A stretch of 64,000 nucleotides of DNA, taken from contig CAVONV010000022.1 of assembly GCA_963697355.1 (NCBI GenBank), forward strand, positions 527,982 to 591,981. The letters are read 5' to 3'. Of the stretch, positions 1 through 9,310 are shown piece by piece. The position numbers and the translations under genes were made by a program. The DNA comes from CAVONV01 sp963697355 (GTDB lineage: Bacteria; Acidobacteriota; Vicinamibacteria; Marinacidobacterales; DATDRI01). Below the pieces are notes generated by a model, which was not told the origin of the DNA, made no database searches, and saw only the letters and a list, made by a program, of their open reading frames with translations. Position 1 is the first letter of the stretch. Each line of letters starts with the position of its first letter.

Positions 1-1
1 C

Positions 2-883
2 TTTTCCCATCCTCGATACATGAACGGAGCCGCAACCAACCCCGACTTCCACGTCCTGACACAGGCCGCAGCGCAGGTGAAATCGGCCATTGATGCGACT
101 ATAGAGCTCGGTGGCGATAACTATGTCTTTTGGGGAGGGCGGGAAGGTTACCTATCACTCCTGAATACCGACATGAAACGGGAGCTCGATCATCTCGCCA
201 TGTTCCTCGGAAAAGCGCGAGACTATGGCCGGGAACAGGGCTTCGAGGGAACTTTCCTCATCGAGCCCAAGCCCATGGAGCCCAGTAAACACCAATACGA
301 CTACGACGTGTCGACGGTTATCGCTTTTCTCCAGCGCTACGGTCTTGCGGGGGATTTCAAGCTCAACATCGAGAACAATCACGCGACTCTTGCAGGACAC
401 AGCTTTGCACACGAGATCCAAGTTGCTGCTGATGCCGGTCTCTTCGGGAGTCTAGATGTCAATCAAGGTGACCCCCACAACGGATGGGATACCGATGAGT
501 TCCTTCACAATCTCTATGATGCGGTGGAGATCATGCTCGTCTTACTCTCTAATGGCGGGTTGACCAAAGGTGGAATGAATTTCGACGCTAAGGTACGCCG
601 CAACTCCACCGATTTGGAAGACCTTTTTATCGGCCACATTGTTTCGATGGACACGTTGGCTCGGGCACTGGTGATCGCCGACCGTATCCTGCAGGACTCC
701 GACTATGTCGAATTGAAACGAGCGCGATACGGAAGTTTTGACAAGGGTCCCGGTGCAGCATTCGAAAGAGGGGATATCGGTCTGGAGGAGCTTTCCCGAT
801 TGGCTACCGAAATGGGCGAGCCCGAACAGAGAAGCGGGAAGCAGGAGTATTTCGAAGGCTTAGTGAATCGTTATCTGCGATAG
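2..883 (+). CDS. xylA: Xylose isomerase, 5'-truncated by the window edge
   Basis: Converts D-xylose to D-xylulose in the cytoplasm, the first step of xylose use. The frame is open from base 2 and begins with the family segment FSHPRY followed by NGAATNPD, so the gene starts before the window and about the C-terminal two thirds are present. The metal-site signatures are visible in order: LLIEPKP-like (FLIEPKP), KLNIENNHATLAGH (Glu and His ligands), SLDVNQGD (Asp), and NFDAKVRR (last Asp). The C-terminus EYFEGLVNRYLR matches the end of the long class II isomerases such as the E. coli enzyme. It lies 14 bp upstream of xylB, in the same direction, so the two form an operon. Confidence 0.96.
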   Translation, partial: FSHPRYMNGAATNPDFHVLTQAAAQVKSAIDATIELGGDNYVFWGGREGYLSLLNTDMKRELDHLAMFLGKARDYGREQGFEGTFLIEPKPMEPSKHQYDYDVSTVIAFLQRYGLAGDFKLNIENNHATLAGHSFAHEIQVAADAGLFGSLDVNQGDPHNGWDTDEFLHNLYDAVEIMLVLLSNGGLTKGGMNFDAKVRRNSTDLEDLFIGHIVSMDTLARALVIADRILQDSDYVELKRARYGSFDKGPGAAFERGDIGLEELSRLATEMGEPEQRSGKQEYFEGLVNRYLR

Positions 884-897
884 CGCGGAGTAGAGTC

Positions 898-2463
898 ATG
901 GCGCAACTGTTCGCGGGACTCGATGTTTCCACCCAAAGCTCGAAAATCGTCGTGATCGACTACGAAAACGACGACGTTGTGTACGTCGATCTCGTATCCT
1001 ACGATGAGGATCTGCCTCACTACGGTACGAGAGAAGGCGTGATCCAAGGCTCCGAAGAAAGTGTGTCTGAATCCGACCCAAGAATGTGGCTTGCCGCCGT
1101 CGACCGAATCTTCGAGAAGCTTCAAGCATCCGACCTACCGCATCACGAGATACGCTCGATCTCAGTCTCGGGTCAGCAACACGGCCTCGTCGCGCTCGAC
1201 GACGAAGGAGTTCTGACGCGATCGCGAAGCAAACTGTGGAACGACTATTCGACGCATGAAGAATGCCGGATCCTCACCGAACGCCTTGGCGGCTTGGAAC
1301 AAATGATTGAAGCGGTCGGCAATTCCCAAAGAACGGGTTACACGGCACCCAAGATCTTCCACATGGTTCGCCACGAATCGGAGGCTTTCGAGAAAACCGC
1401 CACATTCTTCCTCGTCCACAACTACGTCAACTGGTACCTGACCGGCGGCGTGCGGGTCATGGAGCCCGGCGACCTGTCGGGAACGGCGCTTTGGAATCCG
1501 AGAACGAGGAAGTACTCCGAATCGGTACTCAATGCCATCCATCCTCGTCTCAGGAGCAAGCTTCCCGACGTCCAACCTTCGGACCGCTCGATCGGGAAGA
1601 TATCATCGGATCTCGCGGTGCGATTCGGATTCTCTCAGGAATGCACGATCGATGCGGGGAGTGGCGACAATATGTACGGTGCCGTGGGAACAGGCAACGT
1701 AGAGCCCGGGATCGTGACGGTCAGCCTGGGTACCAGTGGCACGGCGTACTCTTTTATGAAGGAGCCCTTCATCGATCCTGCGGGTGAGATCGCGGCTTTT
1801 TGCGACAGTACGGGTTATCATTTGCCCCTCCTTTGCGTATCGAATCTGGCCAACGGATACAACGGGGTCTTGCGGCAATTCGATTTGAGCCACGAGCAAT
1901 TCAACGAGATTATCGATCGGACCCCACCTGGGAATGACGGGCATCTGCTCATTCCATGGTATACGGGAGAACGAACGCCCGATCTCCCCCAGGCGGCGCC
2001 GTTGTATTTCGGTTTTTCTCTAGATGGGTTCACGCGAGACAGATTGTGCCGAGCCGTTCTCGAGGGACATGTTTTGAATCTCTGTACGGGGTTCGCTCGC
2101 ATGCCTCTAGAGGTCAAGGAGATCCGGCTGACGGGAGGGCTATCCCGTTCCGACGCCTGGTGTCAATCTATCGCCAACCTGTTTGATGCAGAGGCTGTCC
2201 CGGTCGTGGGAGAGGGAGCCGCGCTCGGAGCCGCACTCCACGCAGCTTGGGTGTGGCAGAAGGAATTTCGACGGGCGGTCTCCCTCAAAGAGGTTGTTGA
2301 ACGCTTCGTCAATCCGGATGAGGGGCGACGTAAGATTCCGGAGGCCGCCAGTAGAACGGTCTATCAACAACAGAAGCGGCTATTCGAAGCGTTGAGCCGC
2401 CGTATGCGCGGATTGACGGCGGAGGATCCTTTTCGCCTGCGCGCGGAGATGATGGAGTCATAG
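898..2463 (+). CDS. xylB: Xylulokinase
   Basis: Phosphorylates D-xylulose to xylulose 5-phosphate for the pentose phosphate pathway. It is an FGGY-family carbohydrate kinase of 521 residues, the usual size. The N-terminal nucleotide-binding motif GLDVSTQSSK, the sugar-site segment SGQQHG, the catalytic-base motif GSGDN (Asp, around residue 257), the ATP loop SLGTSGT, and LTGGLSRS plus GAALGAALHA of the second domain are all in order. The ATG has a GGAG about eight bases upstream. It follows xylA closely and precedes the galM-like gene by two bases, so translation of the three is probably coupled. Confidence 0.95.
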   Translation: MAQLFAGLDVSTQSSKIVVIDYENDDVVYVDLVSYDEDLPHYGTREGVIQGSEESVSESDPRMWLAAVDRIFEKLQASDLPHHEIRSISVSGQQHGLVALDDEGVLTRSRSKLWNDYSTHEECRILTERLGGLEQMIEAVGNSQRTGYTAPKIFHMVRHESEAFEKTATFFLVHNYVNWYLTGGVRVMEPGDLSGTALWNPRTRKYSESVLNAIHPRLRSKLPDVQPSDRSIGKISSDLAVRFGFSQECTIDAGSGDNMYGAVGTGNVEPGIVTVSLGTSGTAYSFMKEPFIDPAGEIAAFCDSTGYHLPLLCVSNLANGYNGVLRQFDLSHEQFNEIIDRTPPGNDGHLLIPWYTGERTPDLPQAAPLYFGFSLDGFTRDRLCRAVLEGHVLNLCTGFARMPLEVKEIRLTGGLSRSDAWCQSIANLFDAEAVPVVGEGAALGAALHAAWVWQKEFRRAVSLKEVVERFVNPDEGRRKIPEAASRTVYQQQKRLFEALSRRMRGLTAEDPFRLRAEMMES

Positions 2464-2465
2464 GA

Positions 2466-3629
2466 ATGTATAAACTCAGAACGATCGCTCCTTTGTTGGT
2501 GTTCCTCATTTGCGGAGTCGCTTGCAGTATGGAAGAACAAGAGCCGGAACCAGTGGAACAAAAAGACACAGTAGGCATTGCCAAAGAAGCCTTCGGGCTC
2601 ATGCCCGACGGTACCCCGGTGGATCTCTACACCTTGACGAACAACAACGGGTGCGAAGCCAAGATTACCAACTTCGGCGGGATCGTGGTGTCGCTAGTGG
2701 TCCCCGACCTTGAGGGGAATCTATCCGATGTCGTGCTCGGGTTCGACAGTTTGGATCCGTACCTCGTGAACACTCCACACTTCGGTGCACTCATTGGCCG
2801 ATACGGCAACCGGATCGGAAATGGCCGGTTCGTTTTGGACGATGTCGAGTATCAACTAGCTACCAACAATGGTGAGAACCATCTCCACGGGGGACTTCAG
2901 GGCTACGACAAAGTGCTCTGGAAAGCCGAGGTGGTGAAAGACGGTGAAGGCGAGGCCTTACGACTCCGATATGTGAGCAAGGGTGGTGAGGAAGGTTATC
3001 CCGGTGAGCTCTCCGTTGAAGTGAGCTATCGCCTCACCAATGATGACGGATTGCAGATCGACTACAAAGCCACCACGAATGAGAAGACCGTCGTCAACTT
3101 GACGCATCATTCCTATTTCAACCTCAAGGACGCTGGGGCAAGCAGTGTTCTCGAGCATGAGATGCAGATCGTCGCGGATCGATTCACTCCGGTGGATTCA
3201 GGACTCATTCCCACGGGAGAGCTGCGAAGCGTCGAGGGAACAGCTATGGATTTTAGGCAATCCTTGCCCATAGGTGCCCGCATCGAAAATGACGAGGAAC
3301 AACTGAAGTTCGGTGGAGGTTACGACCACAACTGGGTTCTGAACAACCAGGATGGGACTCTCGCTCTTGCCGCGCGGGTCTATGAGCCTGTCACGGGGCG
3401 AATACTGGAGGTGTTGACCACAGAGCCCGGACTTCAGTTCTATTCCGGTAACTTTCTCGATGGGACCGAAGACGGCAAGGGCGGTGTACGTTACGAGCAC
3501 CGGTCCGGGTTTTGTCTGGAGGCTCAGCACTACCCTGATTCCCCCAACAAACCCGAGTTCCCATCAACAGTACTCGAACCAGGCGAAGTCTACACTCAAA
3601 CAACGATCTATAGATTCTCAACAAAGTGA
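2466..3629 (+). CDS. galM: Aldose 1-epimerase (mutarotase), predicted lipoprotein
   Basis: Interconverts the alpha and beta anomers of aldoses such as galactose, glucose, xylose or arabinose. The 387-residue protein begins with a hydrophobic signal ending in GVACSM, a lipobox-like site with Cys at about residue 20, so it should be a membrane-anchored, periplasm-facing lipoprotein rather than the cytoplasmic form. The catalytic set is present: NHLHGG (His), THHSYFNL (His), GYDHNW, and FCLEAQHYPDSPN (Glu base). It starts two bases after the xylB stop. The exported location suits handling of sugars freshly released by the GH127 enzymes further downstream. Confidence 0.94.
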   Translation: MYKLRTIAPLLVFLICGVACSMEEQEPEPVEQKDTVGIAKEAFGLMPDGTPVDLYTLTNNNGCEAKITNFGGIVVSLVVPDLEGNLSDVVLGFDSLDPYLVNTPHFGALIGRYGNRIGNGRFVLDDVEYQLATNNGENHLHGGLQGYDKVLWKAEVVKDGEGEALRLRYVSKGGEEGYPGELSVEVSYRLTNDDGLQIDYKATTNEKTVVNLTHHSYFNLKDAGASSVLEHEMQIVADRFTPVDSGLIPTGELRSVEGTAMDFRQSLPIGARIENDEEQLKFGGGYDHNWVLNNQDGTLALAARVYEPVTGRILEVLTTEPGLQFYSGNFLDGTEDGKGGVRYEHRSGFCLEAQHYPDSPNKPEFPSTVLEPGEVYTQTTIYRFSTK

Positions 3630-3713
3630 TAGCATCGCCGACATTGCAGAATCGTGCGGAGCGAGCGCCGGAGCGAGGCGAGGAGCCGAGCGACAACGAG
3701 AAGCGCGCAGGGC

Positions 3714-3766
3714 GCGGCCCCTCAGGGCCGCCGGCCGGTCCGCCTTCGCCAAGGCTACGGCGGACC
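3714..3766. repeat. GC-rich hairpin plus 30-bp REP-like palindrome
   Basis: Two adjacent inverted repeats fill the galM-galT gap. Bases 3714-3731 form a perfect 7-bp stem (GCGGCCC / GGGCCGC) with loop CTCA. Bases 3737-3766 are a 30-bp near-palindrome with outer arms GGTCCGCC / GGCGGACC and an inner GCC-AA-GGC, with two internal mismatched pairs. Short palindromes of this form, which translate to AFAKATAD in one frame, recur in intergenic DNA of many bacteria; that statement is from memory, not from a search. It may act as an mRNA-stabilising or attenuating element between galM and galT. Confidence 0.7.
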
Positions 3767-3823
3767 CGCCGAAGCTCGATTTATCAAAGGAGTTGAGCGT
3801 AGGCGGGGAGGAATCACAAAACG

Positions 3824-4864
3824 ATGCCAACTAACCGCTGGGAGCAACGATGGCATCCTCTTCGTGAGGAATGGGTCATCGTGTCGGCTCATCGTCAAGA
3901 GCGACCCTGGATCGGCGAAACGTTGGCTTCGCGGGGAAAAGAGGCGCCGACTTACACTCCCGACTGCTCCTTTTGCCCGGGCAATCAACGCTCGAGTGGG
4001 GAGCGAAACCCCGACTACTCCGCGACGTTTGTCTTCGATAACGATCATCCTTGCGTGGCTTTGGATGCGCCCAAGAGCCCCCCTTCTCCGGTCGGGATCT
4101 ATCAATGCCGAGCTGCAACGGGAATCTCGCGGGTCGTTTGCTACCATCCGATGCACAACCTGACTTTGGCCGAAATGGAACCGAAAGCGGCGGAAGATGT
4201 TGCGGCAACTTGGCAGAGAGAATTCACCAATCTAGGAAACCGGCCCGAAATCCAACATGTCCTCATCTTCGAGAACAAAGGAGAAGCTGTGGGGGTCTCG
4301 AATCCGCATCCTCACGGACAAATCTACGCCACAAACTTTGTTTTCAAGACGATGGCCAATGAGGCCCGGGCTTGCCGTCAGTATCATCAAGAAACGGGCA
4401 GGATGTTGTTCCATGACATCCTGGAATCTGAAATCAACGATGGTCGCAGGATCATCTGCCAGAACGAGACAGCCATGGCTTTCATTCCCTACTTTGGCCG
4501 ATACGCCTACGAAGTTTTCGTGGCGCCGAAAAAGATGCATCCGAATGTGGCGGCGCTCTCGGATACCGAAATCGTCGATCTCGTCGAGGTCCTTCAGAAA
4601 GTACTCGTCAAGTTCGACAATCTGTGGCAAATGAGCTTTCCCTACGTCATGCCCCTCCACCAGGCACCCACTGATGGCGATGATTACCGTTCATTTCATT
4701 TTCACATCGAGTTTCACCCTCCTTTGCGGAAGCCGAACCTCCTCAAGTATCTCGCTGGCCCGGAAATCGGCGGAGGCAATTTTCTGAGCGACACGGTTCC
4801 GGAAGAAAAAGCCGCCGAATTGAGAGCGATGCCCGACATCCACTACAGGAAAAGCCGGAAATGA
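3824..4864 (+). CDS. galT: Galactose-1-phosphate uridylyltransferase
   Basis: Transfers UMP between UDP-glucose and a sugar 1-phosphate, classically galactose 1-phosphate (Leloir pathway). At 346 residues it has the normal length. The N-terminal zinc site CSFCPG (Cys about residues 48 and 51) and the active site NPHPHGQI, with the nucleophilic His that carries the uridylyl group, are both present. The C-terminal half has the repeated HIT-like domain (SFHFHIEFHPP). The start codon follows GGGGAGGA by about a dozen bases. The stop overlaps the start of the next gene (ATGA). No galE is seen nearby, and the neighbouring kinase is not a canonical galactokinase, so the sugar may be something other than galactose. 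Confidence 0.95.
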   Translation: MPTNRWEQRWHPLREEWVIVSAHRQERPWIGETLASRGKEAPTYTPDCSFCPGNQRSSGERNPDYSATFVFDNDHPCVALDAPKSPPSPVGIYQCRAATGISRVVCYHPMHNLTLAEMEPKAAEDVAATWQREFTNLGNRPEIQHVLIFENKGEAVGVSNPHPHGQIYATNFVFKTMANEARACRQYHQETGRMLFHDILESEINDGRRIICQNETAMAFIPYFGRYAYEVFVAPKKMHPNVAALSDTEIVDLVEVLQKVLVKFDNLWQMSFPYVMPLHQAPTDGDDYRSFHFHIEFHPPLRKPNLLKYLAGPEIGGGNFLSDTVPEEKAAELRAMPDIHYRKSRK

Positions 4865-5883
4865 AGTCGAACGTTGCGGAGCTCCTCGAACCGATACGAA
4901 GAATCCACGAGCAAATCCGTGCGACCATCGTCAGCGGTTTTGAACGATCGAACATGGACGAGTTGGCGTCGGTGGCAAGCGACGGAGAGGGAGACACCCT
5001 CTACCGCATCGATCGACTGGGAGAGCTACCCCTTCGCGGGCTTTTTCAAGAAGAGATCGCGCGGAAAGACGCGTTGCTTTTGATTGCGGAAGGACTTGAA
5101 CAGGAAAAAACCGTCGTGTTGCCGACAGGCGCCTCCGAACAAGATGCGGTATGGCGTATCATCGTTGATCCCATCGACGGTACACGAGGGTTGATGTATC
5201 AGAAGCGCAGTGCCTGGATACTGACCGGAGTTGCCCCTAACAAAGGACCCCGTACCAGTCTTCGAGACATCGAGCTTGCTGTTCAAACGGAGATCCCTCT
5301 TGCGAAACAACATTTATCGGACGTGGTCTGGGCCGTTCAAGGAAAGGGAGCTGGGGGAGAGCGTTACAACCGTTTGACGGGAGAAAGGCAACCACTTCAT
5401 CTCCGGCCTTCACGAGCTTCGACGATCGCCCACGGTTTCGCCATGGTCTCACGGTTTTTTCCCGGAATGCGTGACGTGTTGGCGGCTGTTGATGAAGAGG
5501 TTGTTCTCGAGGCGCTTGGACCGGTACAGAAGGGGAAGGCTCACTGCTTCGAAGACCAATACATCTCATCGGGTGGACAACTCTATGAGCTGATGTCGGG
5601 GCACGACCGTTTCGTCGCCGATATCCGACCCTTGATGGAGCCGCTTTTCAAAAAAAGAGGTTTTGCCTTGGGAATTTGTTGCCATCCTTACGACCTTTGT
5701 ACCGAGCTCATCGCACGGGAGATCGGGGTCATCGTCACTGATGAATACGGGCAACGATTGTCCGCCCCGCTCGATGTGGAAGCAGAGGTAAGTTGGATCG
5801 GTTATGCCAATGAGGAGATAAGAAAACAAATGGAGCCACTGTTTCAGCACGTCCTGCGTAGAAGGGGCTTGTTGGATCCATAG
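4861..5883 (+). CDS. Inositol-monophosphatase-family phosphatase
   Basis: Predicted Mg-dependent phosphomonoesterase of the IMPase/FBPase superfamily, 340 residues. The signature DPIDGTRG lies around residue 102, preceded by WRIIV, and provides the two metal-binding aspartates. A C-terminal CHPYDLCTELIAREIG segment resembles the second family motif, which normally reads WD-x-AAG; here the Trp is replaced, so the protein is divergent. The substrate cannot be read from sequence. Its ATGA overlap with galT and its place before the sugar kinase suggest removal of phosphate from a sugar phosphate or an inhibitory by-product in the same pathway. Confidence 0.78.
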   Translation: MKSNVAELLEPIRRIHEQIRATIVSGFERSNMDELASVASDGEGDTLYRIDRLGELPLRGLFQEEIARKDALLLIAEGLEQEKTVVLPTGASEQDAVWRIIVDPIDGTRGLMYQKRSAWILTGVAPNKGPRTSLRDIELAVQTEIPLAKQHLSDVVWAVQGKGAGGERYNRLTGERQPLHLRPSRASTIAHGFAMVSRFFPGMRDVLAAVDEEVVLEALGPVQKGKAHCFEDQYISSGGQLYELMSGHDRFVADIRPLMEPLFKKRGFALGICCHPYDLCTELIAREIGVIVTDEYGQRLSAPLDVEAEVSWIGYANEEIRKQMEPLFQHVLRRRGLLDP

Positions 5884-5955
5884 ATACGTGGACACAGGTC
5901 TCGAAGACTGTATCTGACGGCTGGCTTCTCGCGACTGCTCGACGACCAAGTAACG

Positions 5956-7350
5956 ATGAGTGACAACCACGACTGGCCCGACGCTGAAAGCTTCGTTGCC
6001 GAGCTCCGTCGGTACGAAGAGCACCCGCGTTTGAACGAGCTCTGGGACCCGAATGCCACAACCTTCTTGACTCGTGCGCCGGGACGTCTGGACGTTATGG
6101 GCGGAATCGCCGACTACTCGGGCTCCTTGGTGCTGCAACTGCCACTTCTCGAATCGACGTTGGTGGCTCTACAGCACGATGAATCGCGGAGTTTGACGCT
6201 CGTGAGTTTGAGCGGGAACCGAAGCGATGATTCCGCAATATTCAGGATGCCCCTCGATGATCTTGTCGTGAACGGAGAAACCGCCGATTACGAGTTTGCC
6301 GAGGACTACTTCGGAAGAGTTCCGTCCCTCGCATGGGCGGCCTATGTCGCCGGAGCGTTCCTCGTCTTGATGAAGGAAAGGGGAGCGCAGTTCTCTAGAG
6401 GCGCTCGCATCTTCATCCGATCCGATGTTCCCGAAGGTAAGGGGGTCGCCTCCTCGGCCGCACTCGAAGTGGCCGCTATGAAGGCCATCGATGCTGCCTT
6501 TGGACTCGCTGTCGCGCCGCGGGACCTGGCCATTTATTGTCAAAAAGTCGAAAACCTCGTCGTCGGTGCACCGTGCGGGATCATGGACCAGATGAGCTCC
6601 GTCTTCGGCGAGGCCGGTCGGCTGCTGACGTTGCTTTGTCAGCCGGCTGAGCTCCAAGGCAGTGTTGCTATCCCTCGAGAGCTCGCCTTTTTCGGGATAG
6701 ACTCCGGGATTGCGCACGCTGTTACCGGAGCGGACTACACCTCCGTTCGCGTCGGGACCTTTATGGGTTACCGTATTTTGCAGGAATGGGCTGGAGAAGA
6801 CTTCGGGGGCTACCTCGCCAATCTCCCCCCCTCTGAGTTCGAGCAACGCTATGCATCGCGCCTACCCGTGACGATGACGGGAGAGGAATTCATCGAGCGA
6901 TACCACCGTACAACGGACAGGGTGACCAAAGTCGAGCCTTCCTTCTGTTACAACCTGCGTCAACCGACAGCGCACCCGATTTACGAGCACCATCGTTTGC
7001 GGATTTTCACGCAACTGCTAAGAGGCGATCCGATGAAGAATGCGCCCCTTCTTGGGGAATTGATGTACCAGTCTCATGCCAGCTATTCCGCATGTGGCTT
7101 GGGCTCGGAAGGAACGGACCGGCTCGTCGAGCTGTCCCGTGCGGCGGGACCTTCTCAGGGAATCTACGGCGCGAAGATTACCGGAGGAGGAAGTGGTGGC
7201 ACGGTGGCCGTTTTGAGCGCGAGCGATGCCGAAGAAACCGTGCTAGGTATCGCCCAACAATATGCGGATGAAACGGGATATCGACCCTACGTTTTTACAG
7301 GCTCTTCAGATGGAGCTCGATGCTTCGGCCACCGCGAATTGAAACTATGA
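5956..7350 (+). CDS. GHMP-family sugar kinase, L-arabinokinase-like (galactokinase superfamily)
   Basis: Predicted ATP-dependent sugar 1-kinase, 464 residues. The first motif reads APGRLDVMGGIADYSGSL. In galactokinases the same place reads GEHTDYNGG, with Glu and His contacting galactose; those residues are Gly and Ile here. The form seen is that of the kinase domain of plant L-arabinokinase as I recall it. The ATP loop PEGKGVASSAALEVA, the segment GAPCGIMDQMSS, and the C-terminal GGGSGGT motif complete the GHMP fold. The plant enzyme's N-terminal glycosyltransferase-like part is absent. With two beta-L-arabinofuranosidases next door, L-arabinose to L-arabinose 1-phosphate is the best guess; galactokinase is the alternative. 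The stop overlaps the next start. Confidence 0.82.
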   Translation: MSDNHDWPDAESFVAELRRYEEHPRLNELWDPNATTFLTRAPGRLDVMGGIADYSGSLVLQLPLLESTLVALQHDESRSLTLVSLSGNRSDDSAIFRMPLDDLVVNGETADYEFAEDYFGRVPSLAWAAYVAGAFLVLMKERGAQFSRGARIFIRSDVPEGKGVASSAALEVAAMKAIDAAFGLAVAPRDLAIYCQKVENLVVGAPCGIMDQMSSVFGEAGRLLTLLCQPAELQGSVAIPRELAFFGIDSGIAHAVTGADYTSVRVGTFMGYRILQEWAGEDFGGYLANLPPSEFEQRYASRLPVTMTGEEFIERYHRTTDRVTKVEPSFCYNLRQPTAHPIYEHHRLRIFTQLLRGDPMKNAPLLGELMYQSHASYSACGLGSEGTDRLVELSRAAGPSQGIYGAKITGGGSGGTVAVLSASDAEETVLGIAQQYADETGYRPYVFTGSSDGARCFGHRELKL

Positions 7351-9302
7351 AAAGATTTCAAAGTGTTCTCGTTGGTCTCGTCTTAGTAAGTTTGAGCGAA
7401 CGACCGATGTGGGCTCGAGAAAATGACTATCCCATCCGGCCGGTTCCTTTCACCCAGGTGCATCTGACGGATTCCTTTTGGGCGAAACGCATCGAGACCA
7501 ATCGTCTTGTCACGATTCCTTTTGTCTTCAAGATGAACGTCGAGACCGGCCGGGTCGATAATTTCGCCAAAGCGGGCGGTCTAAGAGAAGGGAAGCACGA
7601 AGGGCAACGCTACAACGACACGGACGTCTTCAAAGCGATTGAAGGAGCCTCTTATTCCCTAGCGGCTCACCCCGATCCGGAGCTCCAGAAAGAGCTCGAT
7701 AATCTCATCGCCGTCATCGCCGCTGCACAGGAGGAAGACGGCTACCTCTTCACTGCTCGAACCATCGATCCAGAGAACCCTGTCCCCGGCATCGGTGAGG
7801 CTCGGTGGTCCAATCTGGCAGTGAGTCATGAGCTCTACAACGCCGGGCACCTTTACGAAGCGGCCGTCGCCCATTTTCAAGCCACGGGCAAGAAGACACT
7901 CTTGGACGTCGCTCTAAAGAACGCGGATCTCCTCGTTAGGACTTTTGGCCGAGACAAGCGAGCCGGTTTTCCAGGGCACCAGGAAATCGAGTTGGGGCTC
8001 GCGAAACTCTATAGGAGCACGGGGAACAAGGAGTATCTCCGGCTGGCACAGTACTTTCTCGAGGTCCGTGGGAGTAACGTTCATCTAAAGCGCTATCCGC
8101 CCGACTCTCGATTCGCTATCTACAATGACCCGGTTCAGGTTCAGGCACACCAACCGATTCTGGAACAAGAGGAAGCTGTCGGTCACGCTGTCCGTGCGGC
8201 CTATATGTTCGCCGGTATGGCCGACGTTGCGGCGCTTGCTCGAGAGTCCAAGTTCATTACGGCCATCGAGCGCCTTTGGGTGAACGTGGTCTCCAAGAAG
8301 CTCTATCTGACGGGCGGCATCGGCGCGCGGCATGATCGGGAGTCATTTGGCAGCAACTACGAGCTACCCAATAAGACCGCTTATAACGAGACTTGCGCGG
8401 CCATTGGCAACGTTTTCTGGAACTACCGCTTGTTTCTACTTCATGGAGACGGCAAGTATCTCGATGTGATGGAACGAACGCTCTACAACGGCCTTGTCTC
8501 CGGGATCTCTCTCGACGGAGATCGGTTTTTCTATCCTAATCCACTGGCGTCCGATGGCGTCTACGAGTTCAACAAAGGCGTTGCCACCCGTAAAGAGTGG
8601 TTCGACGTTGCTTGCTGCCCCGGCAATATCGTCCGGTTTCTTCCATCCGTTCCCGGCTACGTCTACGCTCAAAAGGACGACGACATCTACGTCAACCTCT
8701 ACGTGCAAGGAACCGGGGAAGTCGACTCGATGCGGATAGTCCAGGAAACGGACTACCCCTGGGCCGGGACTATCAAGCTCACGTTCGAGACCGAGCGGCC
8801 TCAAAAAAAGTGCCTCCACCTACGTATCCCAGGATGGGCGAGTGGGGAACCTTTGCCGAGCGACCTCTATCGATATAGAAACAAAGTCCCGGATCAACCT
8901 TCACTCCAGGTCAATGGACGCGAAGTCGAGATTGAGCTCGTCAAGGGATTTGCCCGCATCCAACGAACTTGGAAGACCGGCGATGTCATCGAGCTTGCCC
9001 TACCTATTCCTATTCGAGAGGTCGAGACTCACGCCAAAGCAAAAGAAAATCTCGGCAAAATTGCGCTCGAAAGAGGTCCTTTGGTCTATTGCGCCGAGTG
9101 GCTCGATAACGGCGGCCGGGTGTCACATATCGTGATCGAGGATGACGATGTCCTAGAGGTCGAGTTCAAAAAAGACTTGCTCGGGGGAGTCGGGGTCATT
9201 ACCGATCGCGAGAAGACCTTTATGGCCATTCCTTACTATGCATGGTCTCACCGAGGCGTGGGGGAAATGGCCGTATGGCTTCCTTGCGGGAGTCGGGAGT
9301 GA
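7347..9302 (+). CDS. Exported glycoside hydrolase family 127 (beta-L-arabinofuranosidase)
   Basis: Predicted to release L-arabinofuranose from beta-linked arabino-oligosaccharides. The start at 7347 gives an ATGA overlap with the kinase gene and a clear signal peptide (KRFQSVLVGLVLVSL, cleavage near MWA-RE), so the 651-residue enzyme should be periplasmic or outside. The GH127 metal and nucleophile residues appear as ETCAAIGN (Glu, Cys) and FDVACCPGN, where the second Cys of the pair is the nucleophile in this family. An (alpha/alpha)6 barrel is followed by two beta domains. It is paralogous to the following gene, sharing RPVPFTxV near the N-terminus and many other segments. Confidence 0.93.
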   Translation: MKRFQSVLVGLVLVSLSERPMWARENDYPIRPVPFTQVHLTDSFWAKRIETNRLVTIPFVFKMNVETGRVDNFAKAGGLREGKHEGQRYNDTDVFKAIEGASYSLAAHPDPELQKELDNLIAVIAAAQEEDGYLFTARTIDPENPVPGIGEARWSNLAVSHELYNAGHLYEAAVAHFQATGKKTLLDVALKNADLLVRTFGRDKRAGFPGHQEIELGLAKLYRSTGNKEYLRLAQYFLEVRGSNVHLKRYPPDSRFAIYNDPVQVQAHQPILEQEEAVGHAVRAAYMFAGMADVAALARESKFITAIERLWVNVVSKKLYLTGGIGARHDRESFGSNYELPNKTAYNETCAAIGNVFWNYRLFLLHGDGKYLDVMERTLYNGLVSGISLDGDRFFYPNPLASDGVYEFNKGVATRKEWFDVACCPGNIVRFLPSVPGYVYAQKDDDIYVNLYVQGTGEVDSMRIVQETDYPWAGTIKLTFETERPQKKCLHLRIPGWASGEPLPSDLYRYRNKVPDQPSLQVNGREVEIELVKGFARIQRTWKTGDVIELALPIPIREVETHAKAKENLGKIALERGPLVYCAEWLDNGGRVSHIVIEDDDVLEVEFKKDLLGGVGVITDREKTFMAIPYYAWSHRGVGEMAVWLPCGSRE

Positions 9303-9310
9303 GGGCAGAG

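Noticed and set aside
3460..4208. Long open frames on both strands over the galM end, the GC-rich gap and galT
   Set aside because: They are out of frame with galM and galT, have no family pattern, and owe their length to GC-rich repeats.
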